NCBI RefSeq assembly: GCF_001499655.1
Contig: NZ_LN879502.1
Coordinates: forward strand, 2,480,001-2,544,000
Direction of reading: 5' to 3'
Origin: Candidatus Protochlamydia naegleriophila
GTDB lineage: Bacteria; Chlamydiota; Chlamydiia; Chlamydiales; Parachlamydiaceae
Length of the DNA: 64,000 bases
The notes beneath the pieces are model-generated. The model was not told the DNA's origin. It did not search any database and saw only the letters and a program-made list of their open reading frames with translations. This document shows, piece by piece, positions 53,303 to 62,409 of the stretch; the stretch's first letter is position 1; each line of letters opens with the position of its first letter. The position numbers were made by a program, and so were the translations under genes.

Positions 53303-54355
53303 TCAAAAGAGGGTCAGTTGAATCTCTTCGCCAGAGCTCAAACTCATGCCGATTCCAAGCAGGCGAACAGCCGTTTTTTTACGTTCCCATCCCGTCCTGA
53401 TTAAAGCCTCGTAAGTGCTTATGTCGAACGCTTTATAAAGCGAGCTTTCAACTGTCGTCGTCATAAAGTCAGCAAATTTGATTTTGACAAATGGCTTCTT
53501 GCTGTGGTAGTTGCCAGAGATTTTTTCATAGCGGACCATCAATCTTTGATAGAGATCGGGTACTTGTTCTAAACAGTCTTGAGGGGTTTGTAAGTCCTGC
53601 ATGAATGTTGATTCTACACTCAATGATTTACGAAGGCGGTCGGTCATAACGGAGCGATTATCGATCCCACGACAAAGCTCGTAAAGAGTCCATGCCCGGC
53701 TGCCAAAATAATCATGCAGGGTCGTCAACTCTAATTGCTGCAAGTCTTCACAAGTATAGAGATTAAGAGCGTGTAATTTTTTGGCTGTCACATGACCGAT
53801 GCCAAAAATTTGGTCCACAGGCAGATCTTTCACAAATCCCTCAATCTCCTTTGGCGTAATGACGAAGATTCCATTAGGTTTGTTCCAATCGCTTGCCACC
53901 TTAGCCAAAAATTTATTAGGAGCCACCCCTGCGGATGCGGTCAAATGCCGCTCTTCCCAAATGCGCCTGCGAATGTCTTGTGCTATTAAAGTCGCACTGC
54001 CTCCTAATGCCTCTACTTCGGTCACATCCAAAAAAGCCTCATCTAAAGAGAGCGGCTCGATGATGTCGGTAAAAGCATGAAAAATTTCATGAATGGCCCG
54101 GCTTTCGCGTTTGTATTTATCAAAATTGGTTGGAAGAATGATGAGGTCGGGGCAAAGCTGTTTAGCCTTCCAAGATGGTATGGCAGAGCGGACGCCAAAT
54201 TTACGCGCTAAATAATTGGCAGTGGAAATGACTCCCCGTCCGTCTGGGCTCCCTCCAACAGCAATCGGCCGCAAAGCAAGCGATGGATCATCGCGCATCT
54301 CCACCGATGCATAAAAAGCATCCATGTCAATGTGAATAATTTTTCTTGTCTTCAT
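53303..54355 (-). CDS. dinB: DNA polymerase IV (DinB), Y-family
   Basis: Error-prone translesion polymerase. The catalytic carboxylates are in HIDMDAFYASVEMRDDP (motif I, residues about 8-24) and SLDEAFLDVTE (motif III, about 103). VAPNKFLAKVASDWNKPNG and FGIGHVTAKKLHAL (helix-hairpin-helix) are typical. The little-finger domain fills residues about 235-340, and the last residues QLTLF are the beta-clamp binding pentapeptide. The 350 residues are normal. The start is an ATG without a strong ribosome binding site; no LexA box was recognised upstream. Confidence 0.95.
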   Translation of the reverse strand: MKTRKIIHIDMDAFYASVEMRDDPSLALRPIAVGGSPDGRGVISTANYLARKFGVRSAIPSWKAKQLCPDLIILPTNFDKYKRESRAIHEIFHAFTDIIEPLSLDEAFLDVTEVEALGGSATLIAQDIRRRIWEERHLTASAGVAPNKFLAKVASDWNKPNGIFVITPKEIEGFVKDLPVDQIFGIGHVTAKKLHALNLYTCEDLQQLELTTLHDYFGSRAWTLYELCRGIDNRSVMTDRLRKSLSVESTFMQDLQTPQDCLEQVPDLYQRLMVRYEKISGNYHSKKPFVKIKFADFMTTTVESSLYKAFDISTYEALIRTGWERKKTAVRLLGIGMSLSSGEEIQLTLF

Positions 54356-54581
54356 CGGCTACACGCTGCAAAGGAACTGGCGGCCTATCCTACCACAACT
54401 ACTTAATATACAAATGTCAAATAAAACTGAATGTTAAATCCAACCTGTTCATTATACCGATAAGAGAGATATTTTAGAATCTGAAAGGCTAGCCTCTTTT
54501 CTTCACCCTTAGCACCTTAGGCATAAGTTCATACTTAGGGGTATAACTTCGAAGGGGAAACACCCTAGAAAAGATTTGAAC

Positions 54582-54610
54582 TTGACAACTTTGGCCATTC
54601 TCATTAAAAA
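54582..54610 (+). promoter_or_regulatory. Probable sigma70-type promoter of the riboswitch-nrdBA transcript
   Basis: TTGACA (54582-54587) is a perfect -35 hexamer, with a 17-base spacer to TAAAAA (54605-54610, 4 of 6 matches to the -10). Transcription would begin about 35 bases before the aptamer. Confidence 0.4.
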
Positions 54611-54650
54611 TGGATCCAATTATGAGGTTTTTCTGATTCTAGAAGAACCC

Positions 54651-54858
54651 GTGAAAAAGTGCCTCTAGCCACGGCTCGAGGAGAATAGGGAAAGGGGTGT
54701 AAATCCCCTACGGTGACGCCGCTGTAACGAGTGACGAACGCTCACATTTACCTAAAGGGTAAATGTTCCACCACTGCTTTAGACCATCTAATGGTCGCTA
54801 AAGGCGGGAAGGTTGAGCTTGTAGGATGATCTCGAAGCCAGAAGACCTGCTTTTTCAT
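54651..54858 (+). promoter_or_regulatory. Cobalamin (AdoCbl) riboswitch aptamer
   Basis: The complete consensus is readable in order. P1 forms between GTGAAAAAG (54651) and CTTTTTCAT (54850-54858). The core contains GAATAGGGAA and GGGGTGTAAATCCCC, then CGGTGACGCCGCTGTAACGA (54711). Optional hairpins follow: GTGACGAACGCTCAC (54731) and ATTTACC-TAAA-GGGTAAAT (54746). Then CCACTG, a peripheral hairpin and GCGGGAAGG, and finally the B12 box GCCAGAAGACCTGC (54837-54850). This is the established class I cobalamin architecture. It lies about 310 bases ahead of nrdB, on the same strand, with a terminator in between. Confidence 0.93.
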
Positions 54859-55079
54859 GCTCATCACATCCAACGTTTGGATGAAACTGTCTCGTTAAAG
54901 ACAGGATGGGGAGAAAAAAGAGTAATCCTAGCATGATTCCTCGTTTGCCACAGTCAGTGCAAACGTCTTTTTCCCTTTCTATAAAAATTACAAGCCGGTC
55001 CCTTTGTAAGGAAACATCTTGCCTTGGCGCAAAAAGGCAAAATTTTCTTGTCAATGGGTCTGAACTTATGAATAAAAGT

Positions 55080-55117
55080 TCCCTCATTTGAAGTATTAAA
55101 ATGAGCCGGGATTTTTT
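55080..55117 (+). terminator. Intrinsic terminator in the nrdB leader (riboswitch expression platform)
   Basis: CTCATTT (55083-55089) pairs with AAATGAG (55099-55105), and TCCC (55080) can extend to GGGA (55108) across a small bulge; T6 follows at 55112-55117. It lies between the B12 aptamer and nrdB, where a ligand-dependent OFF switch would be expected. Confidence 0.7.
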
Positions 55118-55167
55118 GTCTTTAACGTCATGTGAATCAAAATGAATGCTTAAGTGCCAGGAGCTCC

Positions 55168-56139
55168 ATGACTCATTTAGAACCCCTTTTACAAGAAAAC
55201 AAAGATCGATTCGTTTTATTCCCCATTAAACATCATGCGATCTGGAATATGTACAAACAGGCTGAAGCCAGCTTTTGGACGGCCGAAGAGATCGACTTAT
55301 CGATTGATATTCAAGATTGGGAAAGAAAACTCAACGACGATGAGAAACACTTTATCAAGCATGTATTAGCCTTTTTTGCAGCAAGCGATGGGATTGTCAA
55401 CGAAAATTTAGCCGTCAATTTCATGAATGAAGTGCAATATCCAGAAGCGCGCTGCTTTTACGGTTTTCAGATCATGATTGAGAATATTCATTCGGAAGCC
55501 TATTCCCTCTTGATCGACACCTACATCAAAGATCTCAAAGAGAAAAATTACCTTTTTCATGCTTTGGAGAATGTTCCCTGCGTCTCTAAAAAAGGGCATT
55601 GGGCTCTTCGTTGGATTAGCCAAGGCAGCTTTGCTGAAAGGCTCGTTGCCTTTGCAGCAGTGGAAGGAATCTTCTTTTCAGGCAGCTTCTGCTCTATTTT
55701 CTGGCTTAAAAAACGAGGATTGATGCCAGGTCTAAGCTTTGCCAATGAACTCATCTCCCGCGATGAAGGACTGCACTGCGATTTTGCCTGCCTACTCTAC
55801 TCACAGCTTTCCTATCCCCTTCCAGATGAAGTCGTGCAAGCCATCATCGCCAATGCTGTGGCAATCGAAAAAGAATTTGTCGTCGATGCCCTGCCGGTCA
55901 AACTCATTGGCATGAATGCCGAAATGATGTGTCAATACATAGAATTTGTGGCCGACAGGCTCTTAGTCGCCCTCGGCTGCGCGAAGATCTACCACGCCAC
56001 CAATCCATTCGATTTCATGGAATTGATCTCTTTGCAAGGTAAAACCAACTTTTTTGAAAGAAGAGTCTCTGAATATCAAAAGTCTGGCGTCATGGCCCAT
56101 AAAGAGGCCCATGTCTTTACCTTGTCTGAAGAATTTTAA
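55168..56139 (+). CDS. nrdB: Ribonucleotide reductase small subunit NrdB, class Ia, eukaryote-like
   Basis: Carries the di-iron tyrosyl radical needed for deoxyribonucleotide synthesis. The first metal half-site is [12 protein letters not shown] (Asp) and [12 protein letters not shown] (Glu, His, and Tyr four residues after the His, the radical position). The second is [12 protein letters not shown] and [10 protein letters not shown]. These blocks and the C-terminal VFTLSEEF resemble eukaryotic RRM2 (mouse: [22 protein letters not shown]). C. trachomatis NrdB is class Ic, with Phe at the radical position and Glu for the Asp; neither change is present here. aggag is placed before the ATG at 55168; a GTG 12 codons upstream is weaker. 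First gene after the riboswitch. Confidence 0.94.
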   Translation: MTHLEPLLQENKDRFVLFPIKHHAIWNMYKQAEASFWTAEEIDLSIDIQDWERKLNDDEKHFIKHVLAFFAASDGIVNENLAVNFMNEVQYPEARCFYGFQIMIENIHSEAYSLLIDTYIKDLKEKNYLFHALENVPCVSKKGHWALRWISQGSFAERLVAFAAVEGIFFSGSFCSIFWLKKRGLMPGLSFANELISRDEGLHCDFACLLYSQLSYPLPDEVVQAIIANAVAIEKEFVVDALPVKLIGMNAEMMCQYIEFVADRLLVALGCAKIYHATNPFDFMELISLQGKTNFFERRVSEYQKSGVMAHKEAHVFTLSEEF

Positions 56140-56163
56140 ACTTTATTAAGGATCAAAAAAACT

Positions 56164-58497
56164 ATGTTTGTCATGAAACGAGATGGAAGAAAAGAACCCA
56201 TCAAATTCGATAAAATTACAGCGCGCATTCAAAAGCTTTGCTATGGACTCGACCCCATTCACGTCAGTCCGATCGTTCTAGCCATGAAGGTCATCGAAGG
56301 TATCTACGATGGAGTAACAACAAGTGCGCTAGACAACTTGGCGGCCGAGGTTGCTGCTACGATGACTGCCACGCATCCGGATTACGCCTTGCTGGCCTCC
56401 CGCATTGCCATTTCTAATCTTCAAAAAAATACGCATAAGTCTTTTTCGCGCACAATCGACGAGCTTTACCACTACACCGATCCCAAAACCCAAAAGCCAG
56501 CTCCTTTGATTGCAGAAGAGGTGCATGCGATCATCCAACAGCATGCAGCATGCCTCGACTCTACTTTAATTTATGACCGTGATTTCGGCTTTGATTACTT
56601 TGGATTTAAGACCCTGGAAAAATCCTACCTGCTAAAAATGCATGGCAAGGTGGCCGAGCGTCCCCAACACATGCTCATGAGAGTTGCTATTGGGATTCAC
56701 AGAGAGGATATTGAATCAGCCATCGAAACCTACCACTTGATGAGCGAAAGATGGTTCATTCATGCGACTCCAACGCTCTTTAATGCAGGAACGCCCAAGC
56801 CTCAAATGTCTTCTTGCTTCCTGTTACAGATCAAAGAAGACAGCATAGAAGGCATTTTTGACACGCTGAAACAGTGTGCTAAAATATCCCAATCGGCCGG
56901 CGGGATTGGACTTAGTATTCACGATGTACGGGCAACAGGCTCATACATCAGGGGAACAGGCGGAACCTCAAATGGCATCCTTCCTATGCTGCGGGTCTTT
57001 AACGATACGGCTCGTTATGTCGATCAAGGCGGTGGAAAGCGCAAAGGATCCTTTGCCATTTATTTAGAGCCATGGCATGCCGACATTTTAGATTTTCTAG
57101 ACCTACGTAAAAACCATGGCAAAGAAGAAGTGCGTGCACGTGACCTCTTTACGGCCCTTTGGATCCCTGACCTCTTCATGAAGCGCGTCGAAGAAGGAGG
57201 CGATTGGTCCTTGTTTTGCCCGAATGAAGCCCCAGGCTTAAATCTTTGCTGGGGAAAAGAATTTGAGTCGCTCTACATCCGCTACGAAAAGGAAGGACGG
57301 GCACGTAAAACAATCAAGGCTCAGGAGCTATGGTTTAAGACATTAGAATCTCAAATCGAAACAGGCAACCCATACCTTGTTTACAAAGATGCCTGCAATC
57401 GGAAGTCGAATCAACAAAACTTGGGAACCATTCAATCGAGCAATCTATGCGCCGAAATCGTCGAATACACCTCTGCCGACGAAATAGCCGTTTGCAATCT
57501 CGCTTCTTTGGCGCTTCCTCGCTTTGTTAAAGAGGGTGTATTTGACCATCAAAAGCTTTATGAAGTGACAAGAGTCGTGACTAAAAATCTCAACCGGATT
57601 ATTGACTACAATGATTATCCGGTTGAAGGGGCGCGCAACTCCAACCTGCGCCATCGCCCGCTTGGAATAGGTGTACAAGGATTGGCAGACGTTTTCATCT
57701 TACTTCGGATGCCTTTTGAATCAAAAGAAGCCCAAGAGCTCAATCAAGCCATTTTTGAAACGATCTACTACGCCGCTTTATCATCCTCCAAAGATTTAGC
57801 TAAAAGCGAAGGCCGCTACTCAAGTTATGAGGGATCTCCCATCTCCCAAGGAATATTGCAATACGACATGTGGGGAATAAAGCCGAGCAATCGCTGGGAT
57901 TGGGAACTCTTGAAACGGGAAATTGCCCAATATGGCGTACGCAATTCCTTGCTTCTGGCTCCCATGCCTACGGCCTCCACCTCACAGATTTTGGGTAATA
58001 ATGAATGCTTTGAGCCTTACACCTCCAACCTCTATACGCGCCGCGTCTTATCAGGCGAATTCATCGTCGTCAATAAACATTTACTACGCGATTTGGTACG
58101 CTTAGGCCTTTGGAGTGATCGGCTAAAAAATCAAATCATTGCTGCCAATGGGTCCATTCAATCCATAGATAGCATTCCTGCATCCATCAAAGCACTTTAC
58201 AAAACTGTTTGGGAAATTAAGCAAAAAACCTTGATCGACATGGCAGCCGACCGCGGAGCCTTCATCTGCCAGTCCCATTCTCTCAATTTGTTTATTCAAA
58301 ATCCAACGTTTGCCAAATTGAGCTCCATGCATTTTTATGCTTGGAAAAAAGGACTCAAAACAGGCCAGTACTACTTAAGAACTAAGGCCGCCGCCGATGC
58401 TATCAAATTTACCGTTGAACACAAGGCAGACGCTTTAGCATCCTCTCCAGCCTGCTCTTTGACTCCTGAAGAGGGATGTTTAAGCTGTAGCGGATAG
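56164..58497 (+). CDS. nrdA: Ribonucleotide reductase large subunit NrdA, class Ia, eukaryote-like
   Basis: The catalytic subunit that reduces NDPs to dNDPs, 777 residues. An ATP-cone opens the protein ([20 protein letters not shown], then QKLCYGLD) and is very like RRM1 (HVIKRDGRQERVMFDKITSR). The active site shows SSCFLLQ (first redox Cys), NLCAEIVEY (second Cys) and the [19 protein letters not shown] loop. The C-terminal shuttle pair is CLSCSG, as in RRM1 (CLMCGS). The single ATP-cone and overall length differ from the about 1050-residue chlamydial NrdA. aagga lies ten bases before the ATG; the gene follows nrdB by 24 bases. Confidence 0.95.
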   Translation: MFVMKRDGRKEPIKFDKITARIQKLCYGLDPIHVSPIVLAMKVIEGIYDGVTTSALDNLAAEVAATMTATHPDYALLASRIAISNLQKNTHKSFSRTIDELYHYTDPKTQKPAPLIAEEVHAIIQQHAACLDSTLIYDRDFGFDYFGFKTLEKSYLLKMHGKVAERPQHMLMRVAIGIHREDIESAIETYHLMSERWFIHATPTLFNAGTPKPQMSSCFLLQIKEDSIEGIFDTLKQCAKISQSAGGIGLSIHDVRATGSYIRGTGGTSNGILPMLRVFNDTARYVDQGGGKRKGSFAIYLEPWHADILDFLDLRKNHGKEEVRARDLFTALWIPDLFMKRVEEGGDWSLFCPNEAPGLNLCWGKEFESLYIRYEKEGRARKTIKAQELWFKTLESQIETGNPYLVYKDACNRKSNQQNLGTIQSSNLCAEIVEYTSADEIAVCNLASLALPRFVKEGVFDHQKLYEVTRVVTKNLNRIIDYNDYPVEGARNSNLRHRPLGIGVQGLADVFILLRMPFESKEAQELNQAIFETIYYAALSSSKDLAKSEGRYSSYEGSPISQGILQYDMWGIKPSNRWDWELLKREIAQYGVRNSLLLAPMPTASTSQILGNNECFEPYTSNLYTRRVLSGEFIVVNKHLLRDLVRLGLWSDRLKNQIIAANGSIQSIDSIPASIKALYKTVWEIKQKTLIDMAADRGAFICQSHSLNLFIQNPTFAKLSSMHFYAWKKGLKTGQYYLRTKAAADAIKFTVEHKADALASSPACSLTPEEGCLSCSG

Positions 58498-58628
58498 GAA
58501 ACTATAACCGAGGGCGTATGTCTTTAGCTTAGGAAAGATAGAAGTGAGTTAGAGGGCTAAAGGTTTTTCATAGCGCCAACATCCGGTCTTACAAAGATGC
58601 TTTAAGAGTTTGTAGGCCAGATTTTAAA

Positions 58629-58653
58629 ACCCATAGTGAGAGGCACTATGGGT
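58629..58653. terminator. Bidirectional terminator after nrdA
   Basis: ACCCATAGT and ACTATGGGT form a perfect 9-bp stem with a 7-base loop, flanked by an A-rich stretch on the right and TTTT on the left, between convergent nrdA and the 58702 gene. Confidence 0.7.
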
Positions 58654-58701
58654 ATAAAAAATAATGAGATGTAAAAAACGCCGGGGCTTTATCTTTTCTG
58701 C

Positions 58702-59106
58702 TTAACGCCTCGAGTCTTGCCTGCGCCGCTCTGCTTGCTGTTGCTCGTAGCGACGATCGTCAATGCGGCGATCCTGTAGCCTTCTCATCTGAATAGCTTC
58801 TTCAATGCGCCGCTCTTGCCTATGGGCCGCATCGATTCGCTCTTGGACTCTCCCCTCTTGGCGATGAGCTGCATCAACCCCCTCTTGCACACGCGCCTCC
58901 TGGCGGTGAGCCTCGTCGATGCGCTCTTGTTCCCTTTTCGCAGCATCTTTTTTCTCCTGCTCAATCTTTTGCTGGCGCCACCACTCTTCGCGCCGCTCTT
59001 CCCATTGTTTATCATCAATCTTATGCGTTTCTGTCTCCGCCAAAAGAGTAAACGGCAACAAAAAGCCTACACCTAAACTGAAAAGCGAATATCGCAAGAA
59101 CCGCAT
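58702..59106 (-). CDS. Secreted charged repeat protein
   Basis: About 134 residues. The N-terminus is a signal peptide (RFLRYSLFSLGVGFLLPFTL, cut near LLAE). The mature part is made almost only of Arg, Glu, Gln, Asp, His and Ala, with a repeated 13-residue unit of the form (V)QERIDAAHRQERR (at least four copies between residues 65 and 115). It should form a single charged helix or coiled coil. I start at the ATG at 59106, six bases after aggagg; an ATG seven codons upstream lacks such spacing. Function unknown; periplasmic or envelope location is likely. Confidence 0.75.
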   Translation of the reverse strand: MRFLRYSLFSLGVGFLLPFTLLAETETHKIDDKQWEERREEWWRQQKIEQEKKDAAKREQERIDEAHRQEARVQEGVDAAHRQEGRVQERIDAAHRQERRIEEAIQMRRLQDRRIDDRRYEQQQAERRRQDSRR

Positions 59107-59185
59107 ATAATTCCTCCTGATGACCATCTAAAATTTTTGTTCATTTATTTTAAATTATACCTATTCCCTTTTATCATACCCTTTT

Positions 59186-60121
59186 CTAATTCTCAAATGG
59201 ATTGGAATTGGTTGAATCGTAAGGGGAAATGGGCAGCGATACTTTTTTAGACAAATTAGAATTTTTCATGATTAGAAATCCAGCCACGATGACTAGTAAG
59301 ACGCCAAGCAAATCTGAAATAGGAGGCACTTGCTTCCAAATCATCCAATCGAGAATCCCGACAAAAACAACCGAAGAATATTGAAAAGTTCCAACTTCAG
59401 GTGCAGTCGCATATTCGTAGGCCTTTGCCAAGCTCATTTGTGCATAATAAAAGGCAATTCCAGCAGCTAGTGAAAAGCCAATGGTATGCCAAGAGGGTGG
59501 TTGATCGGAAAAAGAAGGGAGAAAAAGAAGCTGGATGCAAGTAGAAAAAAAGAAAAAATAAAAAACAATGCGTTCAATCGAATCGGTTGGCGATAGCATT
59601 TTAATAAATACGTAAGCAATGGCCAGTGAAATGCCTGATGCCAAACCAATCACATTGCCAGGATGCTCCACAATCGAAGCAGTTGGTTTAATAATGATCA
59701 CAATGCCAATGAATCCAACCAAAACAGCCCACCAGGTAAACATAGATACTTTTTGCTTTAGCATAAAAAGAGAAAGAATGGGGATGAAAAGAGGAGCCGC
59801 ATTGAAAAGGAGCGTCGCATTAACCAGCGGAACTTCCCTTAAAGAAAGGGTATAGAGAAGGCTTGCAGCCAATCCGAATCCCACCCGGCCCAAATGATAG
59901 CCAATATGAGAGGTTCTAAAGGCCTCCACCCCCTCTTTATAAACCATGGGGAACATCAAGGCAAGGCCTGTTGCATACGTCAGCAGACTAACCCAATAAA
60001 TCGACCCTTCAACACTTGCACTTTTCGTCAATACTCCAAATATGGCCATGAGAAAAAAAGCCAGAAGAGCATAAGAGCTGCCTTTAAGGATATTGGGTTG
60101 AGGAAGAGTATAGATGACCAA
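59186..60121 (-). CDS. EamA/DMT-superfamily transporter
   Basis: 311 residues with ten hydrophobic helices in two EamA repeats (about 15-145 and 155-290). Typical features: GSSYALLAFFLMAIFGVLT at TM1, VNATLLFNAAPLFIPILSLF at the end of repeat 1, and FQYSSVVFVGILDWMIW in repeat 2. DMT proteins export or import metabolites such as amino acids or S-adenosylmethionine; substrate unknown. The start is a TTG just after the stop of the upstream cupin gene with a GGGGGCGGA ribosome binding site; the next in-frame ATG is inside TM1. It forms an operon with the cupin gene. Confidence 0.88.
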   Translation of the reverse strand: MVIYTLPQPNILKGSSYALLAFFLMAIFGVLTKSASVEGSIYWVSLLTYATGLALMFPMVYKEGVEAFRTSHIGYHLGRVGFGLAASLLYTLSLREVPLVNATLLFNAAPLFIPILSLFMLKQKVSMFTWWAVLVGFIGIVIIIKPTASIVEHPGNVIGLASGISLAIAYVFIKMLSPTDSIERIVFYFFFFSTCIQLLFLPSFSDQPPSWHTIGFSLAAGIAFYYAQMSLAKAYEYATAPEVGTFQYSSVVFVGILDWMIWKQVPPISDLLGVLLVIVAGFLIMKNSNLSKKVSLPISPYDSTNSNPFEN

Positions 60122-60122
60122 T

Positions 60123-60626
60123 TTATCCGCCCCCTACGACAAATAGGTCGTGTTGGTACTTAGGCAAATGCTCAAAGTAGGAACTCGGAACGTTAAATAG
60201 TGAAGCTAGCACTTCATTTGAGTAGGCTCCCAAACACCCCGATAATCCAATATCTGAGGGCGCAGCGTGGTTAAAAAAGATGGCAAAAAGGGCCTTTGAA
60301 TCGCCTGTATTCGCAATGTGATGCAAATAACCTCGCGGTAAAAAACTCATGTCTCCAGGTACCATGTCAAAGGTATCAACCCCGCCGTTTGGCGAAAGCA
60401 AAGTAATGCGCGCTTGTCCGCTGATGAGATAGTTCAATTCATGCGCATTAGGATGCCAGTGGGGCTCTCTTGCACCTTTGGGCTCCAGCATTAGGCTATA
60501 CATTGCCAGCCTATCTAAGGCAGGCATCAAAAAGTCATTGCTCATCTTCACCGTCCCTCCTTTTGTTTGGACTTGAGGATGAGTCTCTTCCAGATTCATT
60601 TTCAAGCGATTTGTCATCCAAGCCAT
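60123..60626 (-). CDS. Cupin-domain protein (oxalate-decarboxylase-like half), copy 1
   Basis: 167 residues with a single cupin fold. The metal-binding motif 1 is EPHWHPNAHELNYLISGQAR (His, His, Glu), and motif 2 is MSFLPRGYLHHIANTG (His). GDMSF and FNHAAPSDIGLSG complete it. Both blocks are very like those of germin/oxalate decarboxylases, but those have two cupins; here each gene encodes one. It is a paralogue of the next gene (HWHPNA, HHI.N.G, FxH..P.D..LS). It is co-transcribed with the DMT transporter (TAA directly before the TTG start). Substrate unknown. Confidence 0.85.
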   Translation of the reverse strand: MAWMTNRLKMNLEETHPQVQTKGGTVKMSNDFLMPALDRLAMYSLMLEPKGAREPHWHPNAHELNYLISGQARITLLSPNGGVDTFDMVPGDMSFLPRGYLHHIANTGDSKALFAIFFNHAAPSDIGLSGCLGAYSNEVLASLFNVPSSYFEHLPKYQHDLFVVGGG

Positions 60627-60690
60627 ATCAACGAATAATCTTCTTGGCTTTTCTGCGATAAAAATTGGAGAAAGCTGCGCATGTAGGTTT

Positions 60691-61137
60691 TTAGAAAAAG
60701 TCAGGCTTCTGTCTAAATGTTTCTCCCAAAATTTCTGAAGGCATAACTGCCACTGAAGAGCTGAGATTCAAGTCTTCAGGCATTTCATGATCAAAGCAAA
60801 TGAGCAATTTAACAGGCTCTTCTCCAATATTTTCGATGTGGTGAATCGATCCCATGGGAACAAAAGCCAGGGCTCCAGGCTCGATCACGAAGGTGTCGTG
60901 CACAGCTCCTGGACTAAAAACAGTCATCAAGGCACGCCCTTCCAAACAATAGCTAAGCTCATTGGCATTAGGATGCCAGTGAGGCTCTCGAATACCCTTT
61001 GGATGAAGGCGTAAAAGCGAGAGCGAAATCCCCTTCAAAACGGCTAACTCTTGTTGGGTAACGTCTGTGCGGCTCCCTCCCGTCGTTTGTTTCTGGGGAG
61101 GAGTTGCATCGACTTGAAAGCGGTGAGAAGAAACCAT
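60691..61137 (-). CDS. Cupin-domain protein, copy 2 (tandem paralogue)
   Basis: About 148 residues. Metal-binding motif 1 is EPHWHPNANELSYCLEGRAL and motif 2 is LAFVPMGSIHHIENIGEE, with FDHEMPEDLNLSS at the end as in copy 1. The two proteins share layout and motif spacing, so they arose by tandem duplication. The ATG at 61137 has aaagg seven bases ahead and is preferred over the TTG eight codons upstream. It precedes copy 1 by 64 bases and is likely in the same operon with the DMT transporter. Confidence 0.85.
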   Translation of the reverse strand: MVSSHRFQVDATPPQKQTTGGSRTDVTQQELAVLKGISLSLLRLHPKGIREPHWHPNANELSYCLEGRALMTVFSPGAVHDTFVIEPGALAFVPMGSIHHIENIGEEPVKLLICFDHEMPEDLNLSSSVAVMPSEILGETFRQKPDFF

Positions 61138-61306
61138 AGATAAGCCTTTATTTGATTCCAAATAAGCTGTGTTCTTGAATTCAGTTTTATCACGTTGTAA
61201 AATTAAATAGACATATAAAATATTTGAAATAGTTCCGTCTTTGAGCTCCTCTTATGATGATCATCGAAAACCAAAATACTCAGGTTAATAGAGCAAAGGA
61301 GAAACA

Positions 61307-62299
61307 ATGACAATACAACAAAGGCGCCTTGGAGCAAGCCTATTAACCGTCTCTGCCATCGGCTTGGGATGCATGGGAATGTCAGAATTCTACGGACCTG
61401 CGGCCGCTGAAGAATCGATTGCCACAATTCACCGTGCACTCGATCTAGGCCTTAACTTTTTAGATACGGCAGATATGTACGGCTCGGGTAAAAATGAAGA
61501 GCTCATCGGACAAGCCATTCGTCGCAAGCACGATCAAATCATAGTGGCTACTAAATTTGGAATCCTTCGCTCCCAAGGCCCTAATGCAAATGCCGTTTCT
61601 GGGAAGCCTGAATATGTACGAATGGCTTGCGAAGCCAGCTTGAGGCGCTTAAAAGTTGAAGCAATCGATCTTTATTATCAGCATCGGGTTGATCCTCATA
61701 CCCCTATAGAATACACCGTAGAGGCAATGTCTCAACTCGTCAAGGAAGGAAAAGTGCGCTATTTAGGGCTTTCAGAAGCCTCTTCATCGACTTTGCGTCG
61801 GGCTCATCAAGTCCATCCGATCACTGCCTTGCAGACAGAATACTCTCTTTGGAGCCGCGATCCGGAAGAGGATGTTTTTGACACTTGCCGCGAGCTCGGG
61901 GTAGGATTTGTTGCTTATAGCCCTTTAGGAAGAGGATTTTTAACTGGTAAAATCAAAAGTGTCAATGAACTTGCAGAAGACGATTACAGGAGGCAAACAC
62001 CCCGTTTTCAAGGCAATAATTTTCAGCAAAATTTAGCCCTGGTACACGCCATCGAAGCCATGGCTGCAAAAAAGGATTGCACCCCCTCTCAACTAGCTTT
62101 AGCATGGGTATTGGCTCAAAAAGACGAGATCATCCCAATTCCTGGAACTAAGCAGGTGCGTTATTTAGAAGAAAATCTTAAGGCTCTATCAATCCACTTG
62201 TCCCATAAAGACTTGGAGGATTTGAATCAAATCGCTCCAAAGGGAATTGCGGCCGGCAAGCGGTATTGCGATTCACTCATGCCCAACATGAATGTTTAG
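61307..62299 (+). CDS. Aldo/keto reductase
   Basis: A 330-residue NADPH-dependent oxidoreductase of the AKR superfamily (AKR13-like). The (beta/alpha)8 barrel opens with [17 protein letters not shown]. The catalytic tetrad is spread over [15 protein letters not shown] (Asp, Tyr), VATKFG (Lys) and [11 protein letters not shown] (His). [17 protein letters not shown] near the C-terminus binds the NADP phosphate. A strong aaaggag site precedes the ATG. It is divergent from the cupin/DMT operon; substrate unknown. Confidence 0.93.
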   Translation: MTIQQRRLGASLLTVSAIGLGCMGMSEFYGPAAAEESIATIHRALDLGLNFLDTADMYGSGKNEELIGQAIRRKHDQIIVATKFGILRSQGPNANAVSGKPEYVRMACEASLRRLKVEAIDLYYQHRVDPHTPIEYTVEAMSQLVKEGKVRYLGLSEASSSTLRRAHQVHPITALQTEYSLWSRDPEEDVFDTCRELGVGFVAYSPLGRGFLTGKIKSVNELAEDDYRRQTPRFQGNNFQQNLALVHAIEAMAAKKDCTPSQLALAWVLAQKDEIIPIPGTKQVRYLEENLKALSIHLSHKDLEDLNQIAPKGIAAGKRYCDSLMPNMNV

Positions 62300-62368
62300 C
62301 CACAAAAGATTTTAACCTCTCATAACTGCGGATCTCGCATAATAACAGCTTTGTAATAGTCCAAACAT

Positions 62369-62401
62369 CAGAATGGAGACAACCGAAGTGTCTCCATTCT
62401 G
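62369..62401. terminator. Bidirectional terminator between convergent genes
   Basis: CAGAATGGAGACA and TGTCTCCATTCTG form a perfect 13-bp stem with a 7-base loop between the aldo/keto reductase gene and the convergent symporter gene. Confidence 0.75.
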
Positions 62402-62409
62402 AGATAGGC

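Noticed and set aside
54356-54650. NrdR box upstream of nrdB
   Set aside because: I looked for the palindromic NrdR-box pattern and did not find it by eye. An imperfect palindrome at 54525-54549 (AAGTTCATAC/GTATAACTT) does not match it.
58702-59106. Considered as a TolA or colicin-import type protein
   Set aside because: It has a signal peptide and charged repeats but no TolA C-terminal domain; the repeat alone is not evidence for that function.
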